Shown: positions 45,994 to 54,000 of the stretch, in pieces | How the letters are laid out: the number at the start of each line of letters is the position of its first letter | How positions within the stretch are numbered: the stretch's first letter is position 1 | DNA from: UBA2421 sp002343075 | GTDB lineage: Bacteria; Planctomycetota; Phycisphaerae; Tepidisphaerales; Tepidisphaeraceae | Length of the DNA stretch: 64,000 nucleotides | Assembly (NCBI GenBank): GCA_937982565.1 | Contig: CALJLN010000039.1 | Location: forward strand, 346,280-410,279 | Direction: 5' to 3' | Program-made: the position numbers and the translations under genes | The notes under the pieces: generated by a model | What the model was told of the DNA's origin: nothing | Databases searched by the model: none | Seen by the model: only the letters and a program-made list of their open reading frames with translations

Positions 45994-47142
45994 CTATCCT
46001 TTGAACACAACCGCCGGCTCGAGTTTGATGACTCGAATCAGGCTCACCAGCGAAGCGACTCCACAGCAGAACAAGATGGCCACCCCGCCGAGCACGGGAA
46101 TGTGCCAGGTCATGTGAAACGCCAGCCCGCCGCCGGTCAGAAGAATCCCACTCACACATGCCACGCCGATTCCGATTCCGTAACCGATCAATCCGACCAG
46201 AAGCGTCTGCATGAGCACCATTCGCACAATGGTGAAGTTGCTTGCACCCATCGCCTTGATCGCGCCGAAGTGCCGCAGGTTTTCGACCATGAACTGGTAC
46301 AAGGTCTGTCCGCTTGCCAGCACGCCGATCACAAAACCGAGCACGATGGTGATGCCGAAGTTGGCAAGTATTCCCGTTTCGCGCAGGATCCAATCCATCG
46401 TCTGCTTTTCGAATTGCTCGTTGGTCATGGCCTTGAGACCGGGAATCTGGCTGATTAACTGCGCCACCCGCGCCAGATCGGCTTCGGGCTTCACTCTCAC
46501 CAGCACATACTGCAGCTTGCGCCGTTCATTCGGCGACCAGAACAGGGCACGGCTGTAAGTCGTGTAGAGCACCGGTTCCCAGAAAAACTCCTTGGTGGCA
46601 CGATAACTGCCGACGACCAATGCGTCGTTATCGTTAATGCTGAGCCGATCGCCGACCTGCAGGCTGCGGTCGCCGGGCGTTTGCTTGAATCGCAGTTGCA
46701 CGGTGGCATTGGCATCCATGATGACGGCGTTGGCCTGCTTGAGGTCTTCCAGCCTGCCCGTCACCATCTCCGGTGGGCCGCCGGTGAGGGTGGCGTCGTC
46801 GAGGCCGATCAGCCGGACATTGCGCCGCGTGCCGTCGGGGAGTGTCACGCCGATAAAGCTCTTGAACATCGGCACGGCCCACTGCACCCCATCCACACCG
46901 CGTACACGCGACAGCGTTGTATCGAGCATCGGCTTGATGTCTTCGGTAAACTCCACTTGTTCATCCATCACCCACAAGTCGGCGACGGCGGTATCGCGAA
47001 TCCACGCGCCCGTCTGCTTGGCAAAGCCGGTAAAGATCGATGCCTGCTGCGTCACAAGCAACGCAGCGAACGCCAGGCCGGCGACCAGCGACAGATACTT
47101 CATCTTGTCGCCGACGAGCATCTTGAGCGCGACCAGGTTCAT
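45994..47142 (-). CDS. DevC/MacB-like ABC permease
   Basis: 382 residues. Membrane helices lie at about 15-37 (N-terminal) and three near the C-terminus (about 258-285, 305-335, 345-370), with a periplasmic domain of about 200 residues between: the FtsX/MacB layout. The segments A-I-K-A-M-G-A-S and L-E-P-A-V-V-F-K-G mark the DevC branch. Its start overlaps the tetR stop by 4 bp. It is clearly paralogous to the permease at 47932-49119. Confidence 0.92.
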   Translation of the reverse strand: MNLVALKMLVGDKMKYLSLVAGLAFAALLVTQQASIFTGFAKQTGAWIRDTAVADLWVMDEQVEFTEDIKPMLDTTLSRVRGVDGVQWAVPMFKSFIGVTLPDGTRRNVRLIGLDDATLTGGPPEMVTGRLEDLKQANAVIMDANATVQLRFKQTPGDRSLQVGDRLSINDNDALVVGSYRATKEFFWEPVLYTTYSRALFWSPNERRKLQYVLVRVKPEADLARVAQLISQIPGLKAMTNEQFEKQTMDWILRETGILANFGITIVLGFVIGVLASGQTLYQFMVENLRHFGAIKAMGASNFTIVRMVLMQTLLVGLIGYGIGIGVACVSGILLTGGGLAFHMTWHIPVLGGVAILFCCGVASLVSLIRVIKLEPAVVFKG

Positions 47143-47840
47143 GCTTCACCTTTACTTCGATCAGCGGCAATGACCTCAAGGGCTTGCTGCTTGACTCGAG
47201 TAAGTTGTGAGGGATCGCGCAATATTCCGGACATCACCAAATCCAGTGCCATCGTTCGCCGATGCTCCAACGGCCTCAGGTCGAGCCACGGATCATTCCT
47301 GAAAGTGATCTCAATTGACGTCACGCCGTGAACCGTTGCCCAGATGGTTTGTGTGACCAGTTCCGGATCGACAAACTCGGCTCTGAGCAAGCCGGCATCG
47401 AGCGCGTCAATGACGGCGGCGCGCACAAACGCGTAGCCGTCTTCGTTGGGGTCGTCCATCTTGGCGAGGTCTTGCGCTTCGGGCGGTATGGGAGGGCATT
47501 CGCGCATGAACATCATTCGGTAATGACTCGGATGATGCATGCCGAACGAGATATAACCGTGACCCGTGAGATAAATCCGAACCAGCGGATCGTTCACCTG
47601 CGCCAACTCTTTGAATGCGTCGAGCAGCGTGCCGAAATCGGTGCGGCAGATTTCCCGAAACAGAGACTCTTTGTCAGGGAAATAAGCGTAGATCGCCGCG
47701 GCGGAATATTCGATCTGCTCTGCGATTCGGCGCATGGAGACGGCGTCGTAGCCTTCGGCCGAGAACATGGCGCGCGCGGCGTCCATGATCTTCTCCCGCA
47801 ATTCTGATCTTTCGCGCTCGCGGCGCTCTCTGGCACCCAT
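47139..47840 (-). CDS. TetR family transcriptional regulator
   Basis: 233 residues with GAGG seven bases before the ATG. The N-terminal helix-turn-helix reads A-A-R-A-M-F-S-A-E-G-Y-D-A-V-S-M-R-R-I-A followed by A-A-I-Y-A-Y-F-P-D-K-E-S-L-F, a textbook TetR domain. The C-terminal half is a ligand-binding helical bundle of the WHG-like type. It is the first gene of the efflux operon, and its promoter is covered by an inverted repeat, so autorepression relieved by a pumped compound is the natural reading. Confidence 0.95.
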   Translation of the reverse strand: MGARERRERERSELREKIMDAARAMFSAEGYDAVSMRRIAEQIEYSAAAIYAYFPDKESLFREICRTDFGTLLDAFKELAQVNDPLVRIYLTGHGYISFGMHHPSHYRMMFMRECPPIPPEAQDLAKMDDPNEDGYAFVRAAVIDALDAGLLRAEFVDPELVTQTIWATVHGVTSIEITFRNDPWLDLRPLEHRRTMALDLVMSGILRDPSQLTRVKQQALEVIAADRSKGEA

Positions 47841-47854
47841 TCTTCGGCCTCTTC

Positions 47855-47895
47855 CTGAACATACGAATAATTGTGAACGATGTTCAGAAAGTCAA
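47855..47895 (-). promoter_or_regulatory. Promoter and candidate TetR operator of the efflux operon
   Basis: On the minus strand TTGACT (-35, 47890-47895) and AATTAT (-10, 47867-47872) are 17 bp apart. A perfect 8-bp inverted repeat, CTGAACAT (47855-47862) and ATGTTCAG (47880-47887), with a 17-bp gap, covers the spacer and -10. The tetR start is 27 bp from the -10. Confidence 0.7.
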
Positions 47896-47931
47896 CATAG
47901 ATCAGCAGAATCGGCATAAGTCTATTATTGA

Positions 47932-49119
47932 TCAGCCCTTAAAGACGATCGCCGGCTCAAGCCGAACCACCTTCAGCAAGCTCAGCGCCGCCGACAGCGT
48001 GACGATTGCGATCGTCGCCAGCCCCGTAATCACGAGCAATTGCCAGGGCAAGAAGAACGCCAATTCGGTGGAAGCCCCCACCCGATATCCCATGAATGCG
48101 GCAAGCCCGACACCGAGTCCATACCCAATCGCCCCCACGATCACCGCCTGCAGCATGATCATTCGCAGCAGCAAGCCACTGCCCGCACCCATCGCTTTGA
48201 GCGCGCCAAAGTGCTTGATGTTTTCGAGCGTAAATTGATAAAACGTCTGCGCGGCGATCGCCAGTCCGACAAAGAAACCGAGCGCCACCGCGATGCCAAA
48301 GTTGATGGGAATGCCGGTGTATCGCATGAAGTAGACGACCGTCATCCACTTAAAATCATCACGCGGGATGGCGAGCAGGGTGGGCGTAAACTTTGTTCCT
48401 TTCTGCACGGCAGTCAGATCCATAATCCGTTGCGACACCGCTTGCGGCGTCAACCCGTCGCGCGCCTTCACCAGGATGAAACTGAGCAGTTTGCGCTCCC
48501 GCGGGGCGAAGCCGACGGCGCGGGAGTATGTGGTGTACACCACCGGCTGGCTTTGAAACGTCCGGCTCACTTTGCAAATGCCCACTACCACGGCGCGACG
48601 GTCATTCAGCTCCAGGGTGTCGCCCACGCCGAGCGGGATGGTCCGGCCATCGGGCAATTGCTGGGCGAGTTTTCCTTTCGCACCATACTCGTCAACAATC
48701 ACCGACTCGGCCCGTCGCAAATCGGCAAGCTGCCCCTCCACCATCTCCGGCGGGCCGCCGATAAGCGTGGCGTCGTCCAGACCGAGTACGTTGCACGTTT
48801 GAAAGCTGCCGTTATCAAGCCTCGCCTTCAGCAAACCCTTGTAAAGCGGCACCGCCCACTCGACGCCCTCAATCCCGCGAACGCGGTAGAGCGCGGTATC
48901 CTGCAGCGGCTTGATATCGTCTATGAACTGCACCTTGGGATCCATCACCCACAGGTCTGGCTGCGCAAGATCCGTCAGCGCGCCAAAGGTGCGGCTCATC
49001 AAGCCGCAGAAGATCGCACCCTGCTGCGTGATGAGAAATGAAGCGATCGTCAACCCGAAGATAATGCCGAGATACTTCGCAGTATCGCCCATCAACATGC
49101 GCATGGCGACGAGATTCAT
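47932..49119 (-). CDS. Second DevC/MacB-like ABC permease
   Basis: 395 residues from the ATG at 49119, which has GAAGG about five bases upstream; a TTG at 49137 would add six. The layout is the same as its paralogue downstream of tetR: both open M-N-L-V-A, share T-Q-Q-x-x-I-F and D-L-W-V-M-D, and end E-P-A-(I/V)-V-F-K-G. It has no ATPase of its own in the window and may share the one at 45219-45989, possibly as a heterodimer. It lies 91 bp upstream of tetR, with the operon promoter in between. Confidence 0.9.
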   Translation of the reverse strand: MNLVAMRMLMGDTAKYLGIIFGLTIASFLITQQGAIFCGLMSRTFGALTDLAQPDLWVMDPKVQFIDDIKPLQDTALYRVRGIEGVEWAVPLYKGLLKARLDNGSFQTCNVLGLDDATLIGGPPEMVEGQLADLRRAESVIVDEYGAKGKLAQQLPDGRTIPLGVGDTLELNDRRAVVVGICKVSRTFQSQPVVYTTYSRAVGFAPRERKLLSFILVKARDGLTPQAVSQRIMDLTAVQKGTKFTPTLLAIPRDDFKWMTVVYFMRYTGIPINFGIAVALGFFVGLAIAAQTFYQFTLENIKHFGALKAMGAGSGLLLRMIMLQAVIVGAIGYGLGVGLAAFMGYRVGASTELAFFLPWQLLVITGLATIAIVTLSAALSLLKVVRLEPAIVFKG

Positions 49120-49303
49120 GTTTGCCTTCGCTTTCAATCTTCCAACTCAGACTCACAAGCATAGGTGAGTGACCGCGGAATCATTCGCGCCGGCGGGTGT
49201 CCCGGCGATGTTGCACATTTTGCGTCGTTCGTGAGTTCTGTCGGTCGCCGCGTTATGATTCTGCCTGATACAATCTGTTTCGACAATCAAGGATAGGACT
49301 CGC

Positions 49304-50896
49304 ATGCGTCGATTCATAGTCTCGCTGTTGTTCTGCTCGCTCGCACTCGCCGACCCCACAACCACCGCCCCGCCGAGGGGCCTGCGGGAGAACACTCCTC
49401 GATTTCATGCGTTTGTGAATGCTCGAGTGGTTGTTTCACCGACGCAGACGATTGAAAATGCGACACTGCTTGTACGCGACGGCGTGATCATCGCGGTGGG
49501 TGGCGACCTGGCGGCGCCGCCAGAGGCACGGTTGACCGACCTCGCGGGGAAGACGATTTACCCCGGCCTGATTGATGCATATTCCGAACCTGCCCCCGCC
49601 GGCGCGGGCCGTGGCAGCCCTGCAGCGTCGGCCACCGCCGCCCCCGCCGTGGCAACACCCGACGGCGGCGCGGCCCACTGGACGCGCGAAGTGCTCGCCG
49701 GCGCGCGTGCCGACCGTGCCTATCGTCCAGACGCCGCGCTGAACAAATCGCTCCGCGGCCAAGGCTTTGTGGCGCGTCTCATTGTGCCTGCCAGCGGGCT
49801 TGTGAAGGGGACGAGCACGCTCGTGAGCACCTCCGACGAAGATGCATCGCGCGTTATCATCAAACCATTGGTGGCTCAGCACCTCGCGCTCACACCCGCA
49901 CGCCGCGGATTTGGCCCGCGGGCCGATGGCGAGGGGCCGCGCTTTCCATCTTCGCCGATGGGGGCGTTCACACTCGTCCGGCAGACCCTGCTCGACGCCA
50001 AATGGTATGCCGCGGCTTGGGCAGCACACGAATCCAACCGCACACTTCCCCCGCCGCAGCGCAGTGACGCACTCGACGCACTCTCGGCACAATTGAAGGA
50101 CGGCGTACCGTTTATCATCGACGCCAACGACGAGCTTTACGCCCTTCGCGCCGCGCAGATTGCAGAGGAGTTTACGTTGCCGGCCATCATTCGCGGCAGC
50201 GGTCAGGAATATCGCCGAGTTGATGAAATCGCCGCGACAAAGCTGCCGATCATCATCCCGCTCAACTTCCCGCGCCCGCCCAATGTAAGCTCGCCGGAAC
50301 ACGCAGTGAATGTCTCGTTGACCGAGCTGATGGACTGGGACATCGCCCCGGAGAATCCGGCGCGGCTTTCGCGCGCGGGGGTCCCCCTCGCGCTCTCAAC
50401 GCAGGGCCTGCGCGACAAGAATGAGTTTCTGAAGAACCTCCGCAAGGCAACAGCCCGCGGGCTTGACCGGTCGGCGGCACTGGCGGCTGTCACGACGGTG
50501 CCGGCGACTTTGTTCGGCGTCACCGATTCGCTTGGCACGATCGCACCGGGAAAGCGCGCCTGCTTCATCATCACCACCGGCGACCTTTTCGACGACAAGA
50601 CCAGGATCTTACAGACCTGGGTTGACGGCATCGAGTTTACAATCGCCCCAAGGGTGGAGACCGACCCGCGCGGACAGTGGGCCTTCACCAACGATGATCG
50701 CTCGATCTCCTTCAAGCTTTCCATTAGTGGCGAGCCTGGACGCATGAAGGGCGAACTGATTCGGAAGGATCGCGCCCGCCCCGAAACATCCGACGAACCC
50801 GCGGACTCAACAACCGAAGCAGCGCGCCCGACAACGACCGCCACCCCAGCGACGACCCAGGCCGCGCGGCCCTCGCGGGCCGCGATGCAGCGGTGA
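49304..50896 (+). CDS. Exported amidohydrolase-like protein lacking the N-terminal metal motif
   Basis: 530 residues with a signal peptide (about 1-16). The amidohydrolase frame is present: an urease-like N-terminal strand set (V-R-D-G-V-I-I-A-V-G-G-D), then T-I-Y-P-G-L-I-D-A-Y-S, where active enzymes have D-x-H-x-H. The two His are missing, so this part is probably catalytically dead. The C-terminal composite beta-domain returns (G-T-I-A-P-G-K-R-A-C-F-I-I) and is followed by an Ala/Thr/Pro-rich tail. The stop overlaps the next start by 4 bp (GTGA), so the two proteins are probably made together. Confidence 0.8.
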   Translation: MRRFIVSLLFCSLALADPTTTAPPRGLRENTPRFHAFVNARVVVSPTQTIENATLLVRDGVIIAVGGDLAAPPEARLTDLAGKTIYPGLIDAYSEPAPAGAGRGSPAASATAAPAVATPDGGAAHWTREVLAGARADRAYRPDAALNKSLRGQGFVARLIVPASGLVKGTSTLVSTSDEDASRVIIKPLVAQHLALTPARRGFGPRADGEGPRFPSSPMGAFTLVRQTLLDAKWYAAAWAAHESNRTLPPPQRSDALDALSAQLKDGVPFIIDANDELYALRAAQIAEEFTLPAIIRGSGQEYRRVDEIAATKLPIIIPLNFPRPPNVSSPEHAVNVSLTELMDWDIAPENPARLSRAGVPLALSTQGLRDKNEFLKNLRKATARGLDRSAALAAVTTVPATLFGVTDSLGTIAPGKRACFIITTGDLFDDKTRILQTWVDGIEFTIAPRVETDPRGQWAFTNDDRSISFKLSISGEPGRMKGELIRKDRARPETSDEPADSTTEAARPTTTATPATTQAARPSRAAMQR

Positions 50897-52536
50897 AGCA
50901 GTTTGCCATCGACGAGACGCGCATCAGTTTCAATCTCGCAGGTGAATCGATTGGGCAGGGCGGGATCGCGCAGATCAGCGGCACATTTGATATCGCCGGC
51001 GAGACCTTCGAGGGTCAACTGATCGAATCGACCGGACTTATCTCACGCATGACCGCAGAGCGACAATCGAAGGATGTTGCGACGCAGCCGAGCGACGATG
51101 CGTCGGCTACGAAGCCCACGACGAAACCAGTGGAGGCAAGCTTTGCAGTGAACTATCCGCTCGGCGAATATGGCCGCGATTCGGTGCCGGAACAGCCGAA
51201 GATCGTCATGTTCAGGAATGCAACGGTCTGGACTGCCGCCGAGAGCGGCACGATCGAGACAACCGATGTGCGCGTCGAGGCCGGTGTGATTGCGGCAATC
51301 GGCAAGTCGCTCTCAATTCCACAAGGTGCAGAGGTGGTCGATTGCACTGGAAAGTATCTCGCGCCGGGAATCATTGATTGCCACAGTCACATGGCCACCG
51401 ACGGCGGGGTCAACGAAGGGGGACAGCCCATCACCGCCGAGGTGCGCATCGGCGACTTTGTTGATCCCGATGACATCAATATCTACCGACAGTTGGCCAG
51501 CGGCATCACCGCGGCCAATATTCTCCACGGCTCGGCCAATGCCATCGGCGGGCAGAACCAGGTGATCAAGCTGCGCTGGGGTGCCACCCCCGACCAGATG
51601 AAGTTCAAGGACGCCCCGCAGGGGATCAAGTTCGCGCTGGGAGAAAACCCCCGCGGCGCAAACAGCGATAGTGTGCCTGCTGATGGTGGCGAGTATCCCC
51701 GTACGCGAATGGGTGTCGAACAGCTCATCCGCGATGCCTTTCATGCTGCGCGCGATTACCGCGCCGCGCAGAAGCGCCACGCAGCCGACCCAGATGCATC
51801 ACTGCCCGTCCACCCCGACCTGGAACTCGAAGCCATTGCAGAGATTCTGGAAGGCAAGAGGCTCATACATTGCCACAGCTATCGTCAAGATGAGATCCTG
51901 GCGCTGATCCGAATCTGCGATGAGTTTGGCGTGAAGATCGCCACGTTGCAGCACATTCTCGAAGGTTACAAAGTGGCCGATGCCATCGCGAAGCATGGCG
52001 CGATGGCCAGCAGCTTTAGTGACTGGTGGGCCTACAAACTCGAAGTGTGGGACGCCATCCCGCATAATGGTGCGCTGATGTATGACCAGGGGATTAACGT
52101 CAGCTTCAACAGTGATGATGCTGAGATGGCGCGCAGGCTCAACACCGAAGCAGCGAAGGCGACGAAGTACGGAAACGTCCCACCGGCAGAAGCGATTAAA
52201 TTTGTAACGATCAACCCTGCGAGACAGCTGAGGATTTACGCGCGCGTGGGTTCGATTGAAGTGGGGAAAGACGCCGATCTGGCGATCTGGAATGCGCCGC
52301 CGATGAGCATGTATGCACTGTGCGAACAGACGTGGATTGACGGTCGCAAATACTTCGACCGACAGGAAGACGCCAAACGCCGCGAGAGCGACAGCCAAAT
52401 GCGACAGAAGCTGATTCAAAAGGTGCTGCTGAGCGGCGACCCGATTGCCGCCGAGGGAGACACCCCACCGAGAGAGCGCGACCTTTGGCCGCGTTACGAT
52501 GAGTACTGCACGCACGGGCAAGCGGTGAATCGCTAA
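50893..52536 (+). CDS. Amidohydrolase (metal-dependent) with N-terminal beta extension
   Basis: 547 residues, GTG start at 50893 coupled to the preceding stop. Residues 1-95 are a beta-rich domain without a signal peptide. The amidohydrolase domain begins near residue 110 and has the metal motif G-I-I-D-C-H-S-H-M, later His in L-I-H-C-H-S and L-Q-H-I-L-E, and N-S-D-D near the end of the barrel. It looks like an active imidazolonepropionase-like enzyme. In many relatives this and the upstream gene are one long polypeptide, so the split may be recent; export of this half would then need the partner. Confidence 0.85.
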   Translation: MKQFAIDETRISFNLAGESIGQGGIAQISGTFDIAGETFEGQLIESTGLISRMTAERQSKDVATQPSDDASATKPTTKPVEASFAVNYPLGEYGRDSVPEQPKIVMFRNATVWTAAESGTIETTDVRVEAGVIAAIGKSLSIPQGAEVVDCTGKYLAPGIIDCHSHMATDGGVNEGGQPITAEVRIGDFVDPDDINIYRQLASGITAANILHGSANAIGGQNQVIKLRWGATPDQMKFKDAPQGIKFALGENPRGANSDSVPADGGEYPRTRMGVEQLIRDAFHAARDYRAAQKRHAADPDASLPVHPDLELEAIAEILEGKRLIHCHSYRQDEILALIRICDEFGVKIATLQHILEGYKVADAIAKHGAMASSFSDWWAYKLEVWDAIPHNGALMYDQGINVSFNSDDAEMARRLNTEAAKATKYGNVPPAEAIKFVTINPARQLRIYARVGSIEVGKDADLAIWNAPPMSMYALCEQTWIDGRKYFDRQEDAKRRESDSQMRQKLIQKVLLSGDPIAAEGDTPPRERDLWPRYDEYCTHGQAVNR

Positions 52537-52612
52537 TCGCCGTGCGGTGAGGCTGATGAATGTTCGCGGTTGAAGAAGCGCGTTTCAGGCAAGCCAATGA
52601 AGGAACTGTGAA

Positions 52613-53938
52613 ATGAAAACTGTAATCACCTTTGGCGTCGCGGCGGTGCTTTCGCTCTCGACGGCTTTGCGCGCGTCCGACCAGATTCCAGCGCCCCCGC
52701 AGGCGCGGCCGATTGCAATCGTTGGAGCCGACATTTTCCCGGTCGACGCGCCCCCTATCCCCGGCGGGACAATTATCTTTGATAAAGGAAGGATTGTCGC
52801 CCTCGGCAGAAACGTGCAGCCGCCTGCCGACGCGGAGCTGATCGATGCGAAGGGAAAGCGCGTTTACCCGGGACTATTCGACCCTGTGAGCGACCTGGGT
52901 CTGGTGGAGATCAGCGCCGTCCGGCAGAGTGTTGACACCGCGGAGACGGGGTCGATCAATCCCAATGTTCGCGCCGAAACGGCCATCAACCCCGATAGCG
53001 AACACATTCCCGTCGCGCGATCTAACGGCGTGCTGCTGACGGTCGTCGCCCCGACCGGAGGGGTGATCAGCGGGAGTAGCGCTGTCATTCAACTCGACGG
53101 CTGGACCTATGAAGATCTGACGGTCAAAGCGCCCGCGGCGATTCATATGAACTGGCCTGCCATGCGCCCGCAGACCCGAAGATTTGGCCCAGCCGAACCT
53201 GACGCAGAACAGAACCGCCGGCGCGATGAGCAGTTGGAACAGATCAACAAGACTTTCGACAACGCACGTGCATACAAGCGGGCGCGCGAATCGAACGCCA
53301 GCGCTACTCCCCACGATAGCAGGTGGCACGCGATGCTGCCCATGCTCAGCGGCGAGATCCCGCTGGTGGTAAACGCCAACGACGTGATGCAGATTCAGGC
53401 GGCGGTGGCGTTTGCCCAGCGGCAGAAGGTCCGGTTGATTATCGACGGCGGGTATGACGCGACACTGTGCGCCGAACTCCTGAAGAAGCACAACGTGCCG
53501 GTGATCATCGCTGGTACGCATCGCCTGCCGCAGCGTCGCGGTGACGGCTATGACGACGCGTTCACGCTGCCCAGGCGGTTGAGCGAGGCGGGTGTGAAGT
53601 TTGTGATCGGATCGATGGATCGCTTCAACGGAAACTATCGCAACCTCCCTTACAATGCCGCCACTGCCGCGACGTTTGGGCTGCCGCCCGGCGATGCACT
53701 CGCTGCAATCACGCTCGGCGTGGCAGAACTTTACGGCGTGGCCGATCGCGTTGGGTCGCTCACGGTCGGAAAAGATGCGACCCTGTTTATCGCCAGCGGG
53801 GATATCTTCGAGGTGCCGACGCAGGTGGAAGCGGCTTTCATTCAAGGCCGAAAGATTGATCTATCTGACAAACAGAAAATGCTCTATCGAAAGTATCAGA
53901 TCAAGTTCGAGCAGTTGAAAAACGCGCCTCGGCCGTAA
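52613..53938 (+). CDS. Exported amidohydrolase-like protein without metal ligands
   Basis: 441 residues with AAGGA eight bases before the ATG and a signal peptide (about 1-21, ending ALRAS). The beta-frame motif V-Y-P-G-L-F-D-P-V-S-D-L-G-L replaces the usual D-x-H-x-H, so zinc binding in the normal mode is not expected. From memory, Bacteroidetes carry very similar metal-free partners beside long active amidohydrolases. It lies 76 bp downstream of the active gene. It may be a structural or peptide-binding partner. Confidence 0.85.
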   Translation: MKTVITFGVAAVLSLSTALRASDQIPAPPQARPIAIVGADIFPVDAPPIPGGTIIFDKGRIVALGRNVQPPADAELIDAKGKRVYPGLFDPVSDLGLVEISAVRQSVDTAETGSINPNVRAETAINPDSEHIPVARSNGVLLTVVAPTGGVISGSSAVIQLDGWTYEDLTVKAPAAIHMNWPAMRPQTRRFGPAEPDAEQNRRRDEQLEQINKTFDNARAYKRARESNASATPHDSRWHAMLPMLSGEIPLVVNANDVMQIQAAVAFAQRQKVRLIIDGGYDATLCAELLKKHNVPVIIAGTHRLPQRRGDGYDDAFTLPRRLSEAGVKFVIGSMDRFNGNYRNLPYNAATAATFGLPPGDALAAITLGVAELYGVADRVGSLTVGKDATLFIASGDIFEVPTQVEAAFIQGRKIDLSDKQKMLYRKYQIKFEQLKNAPRP

Positions 53939-54000
53939 GAAGCATGATGACTTCGCGCATGACTGAATGCCCTCTCATCCGCCTGGCCGACATCGAATGC

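Noticed and set aside
48040..49041. 333-codon open frame on the plus strand
   Set aside because: It is opposite the second permease and is His/Arg-rich with no hydrophobic or motif pattern.
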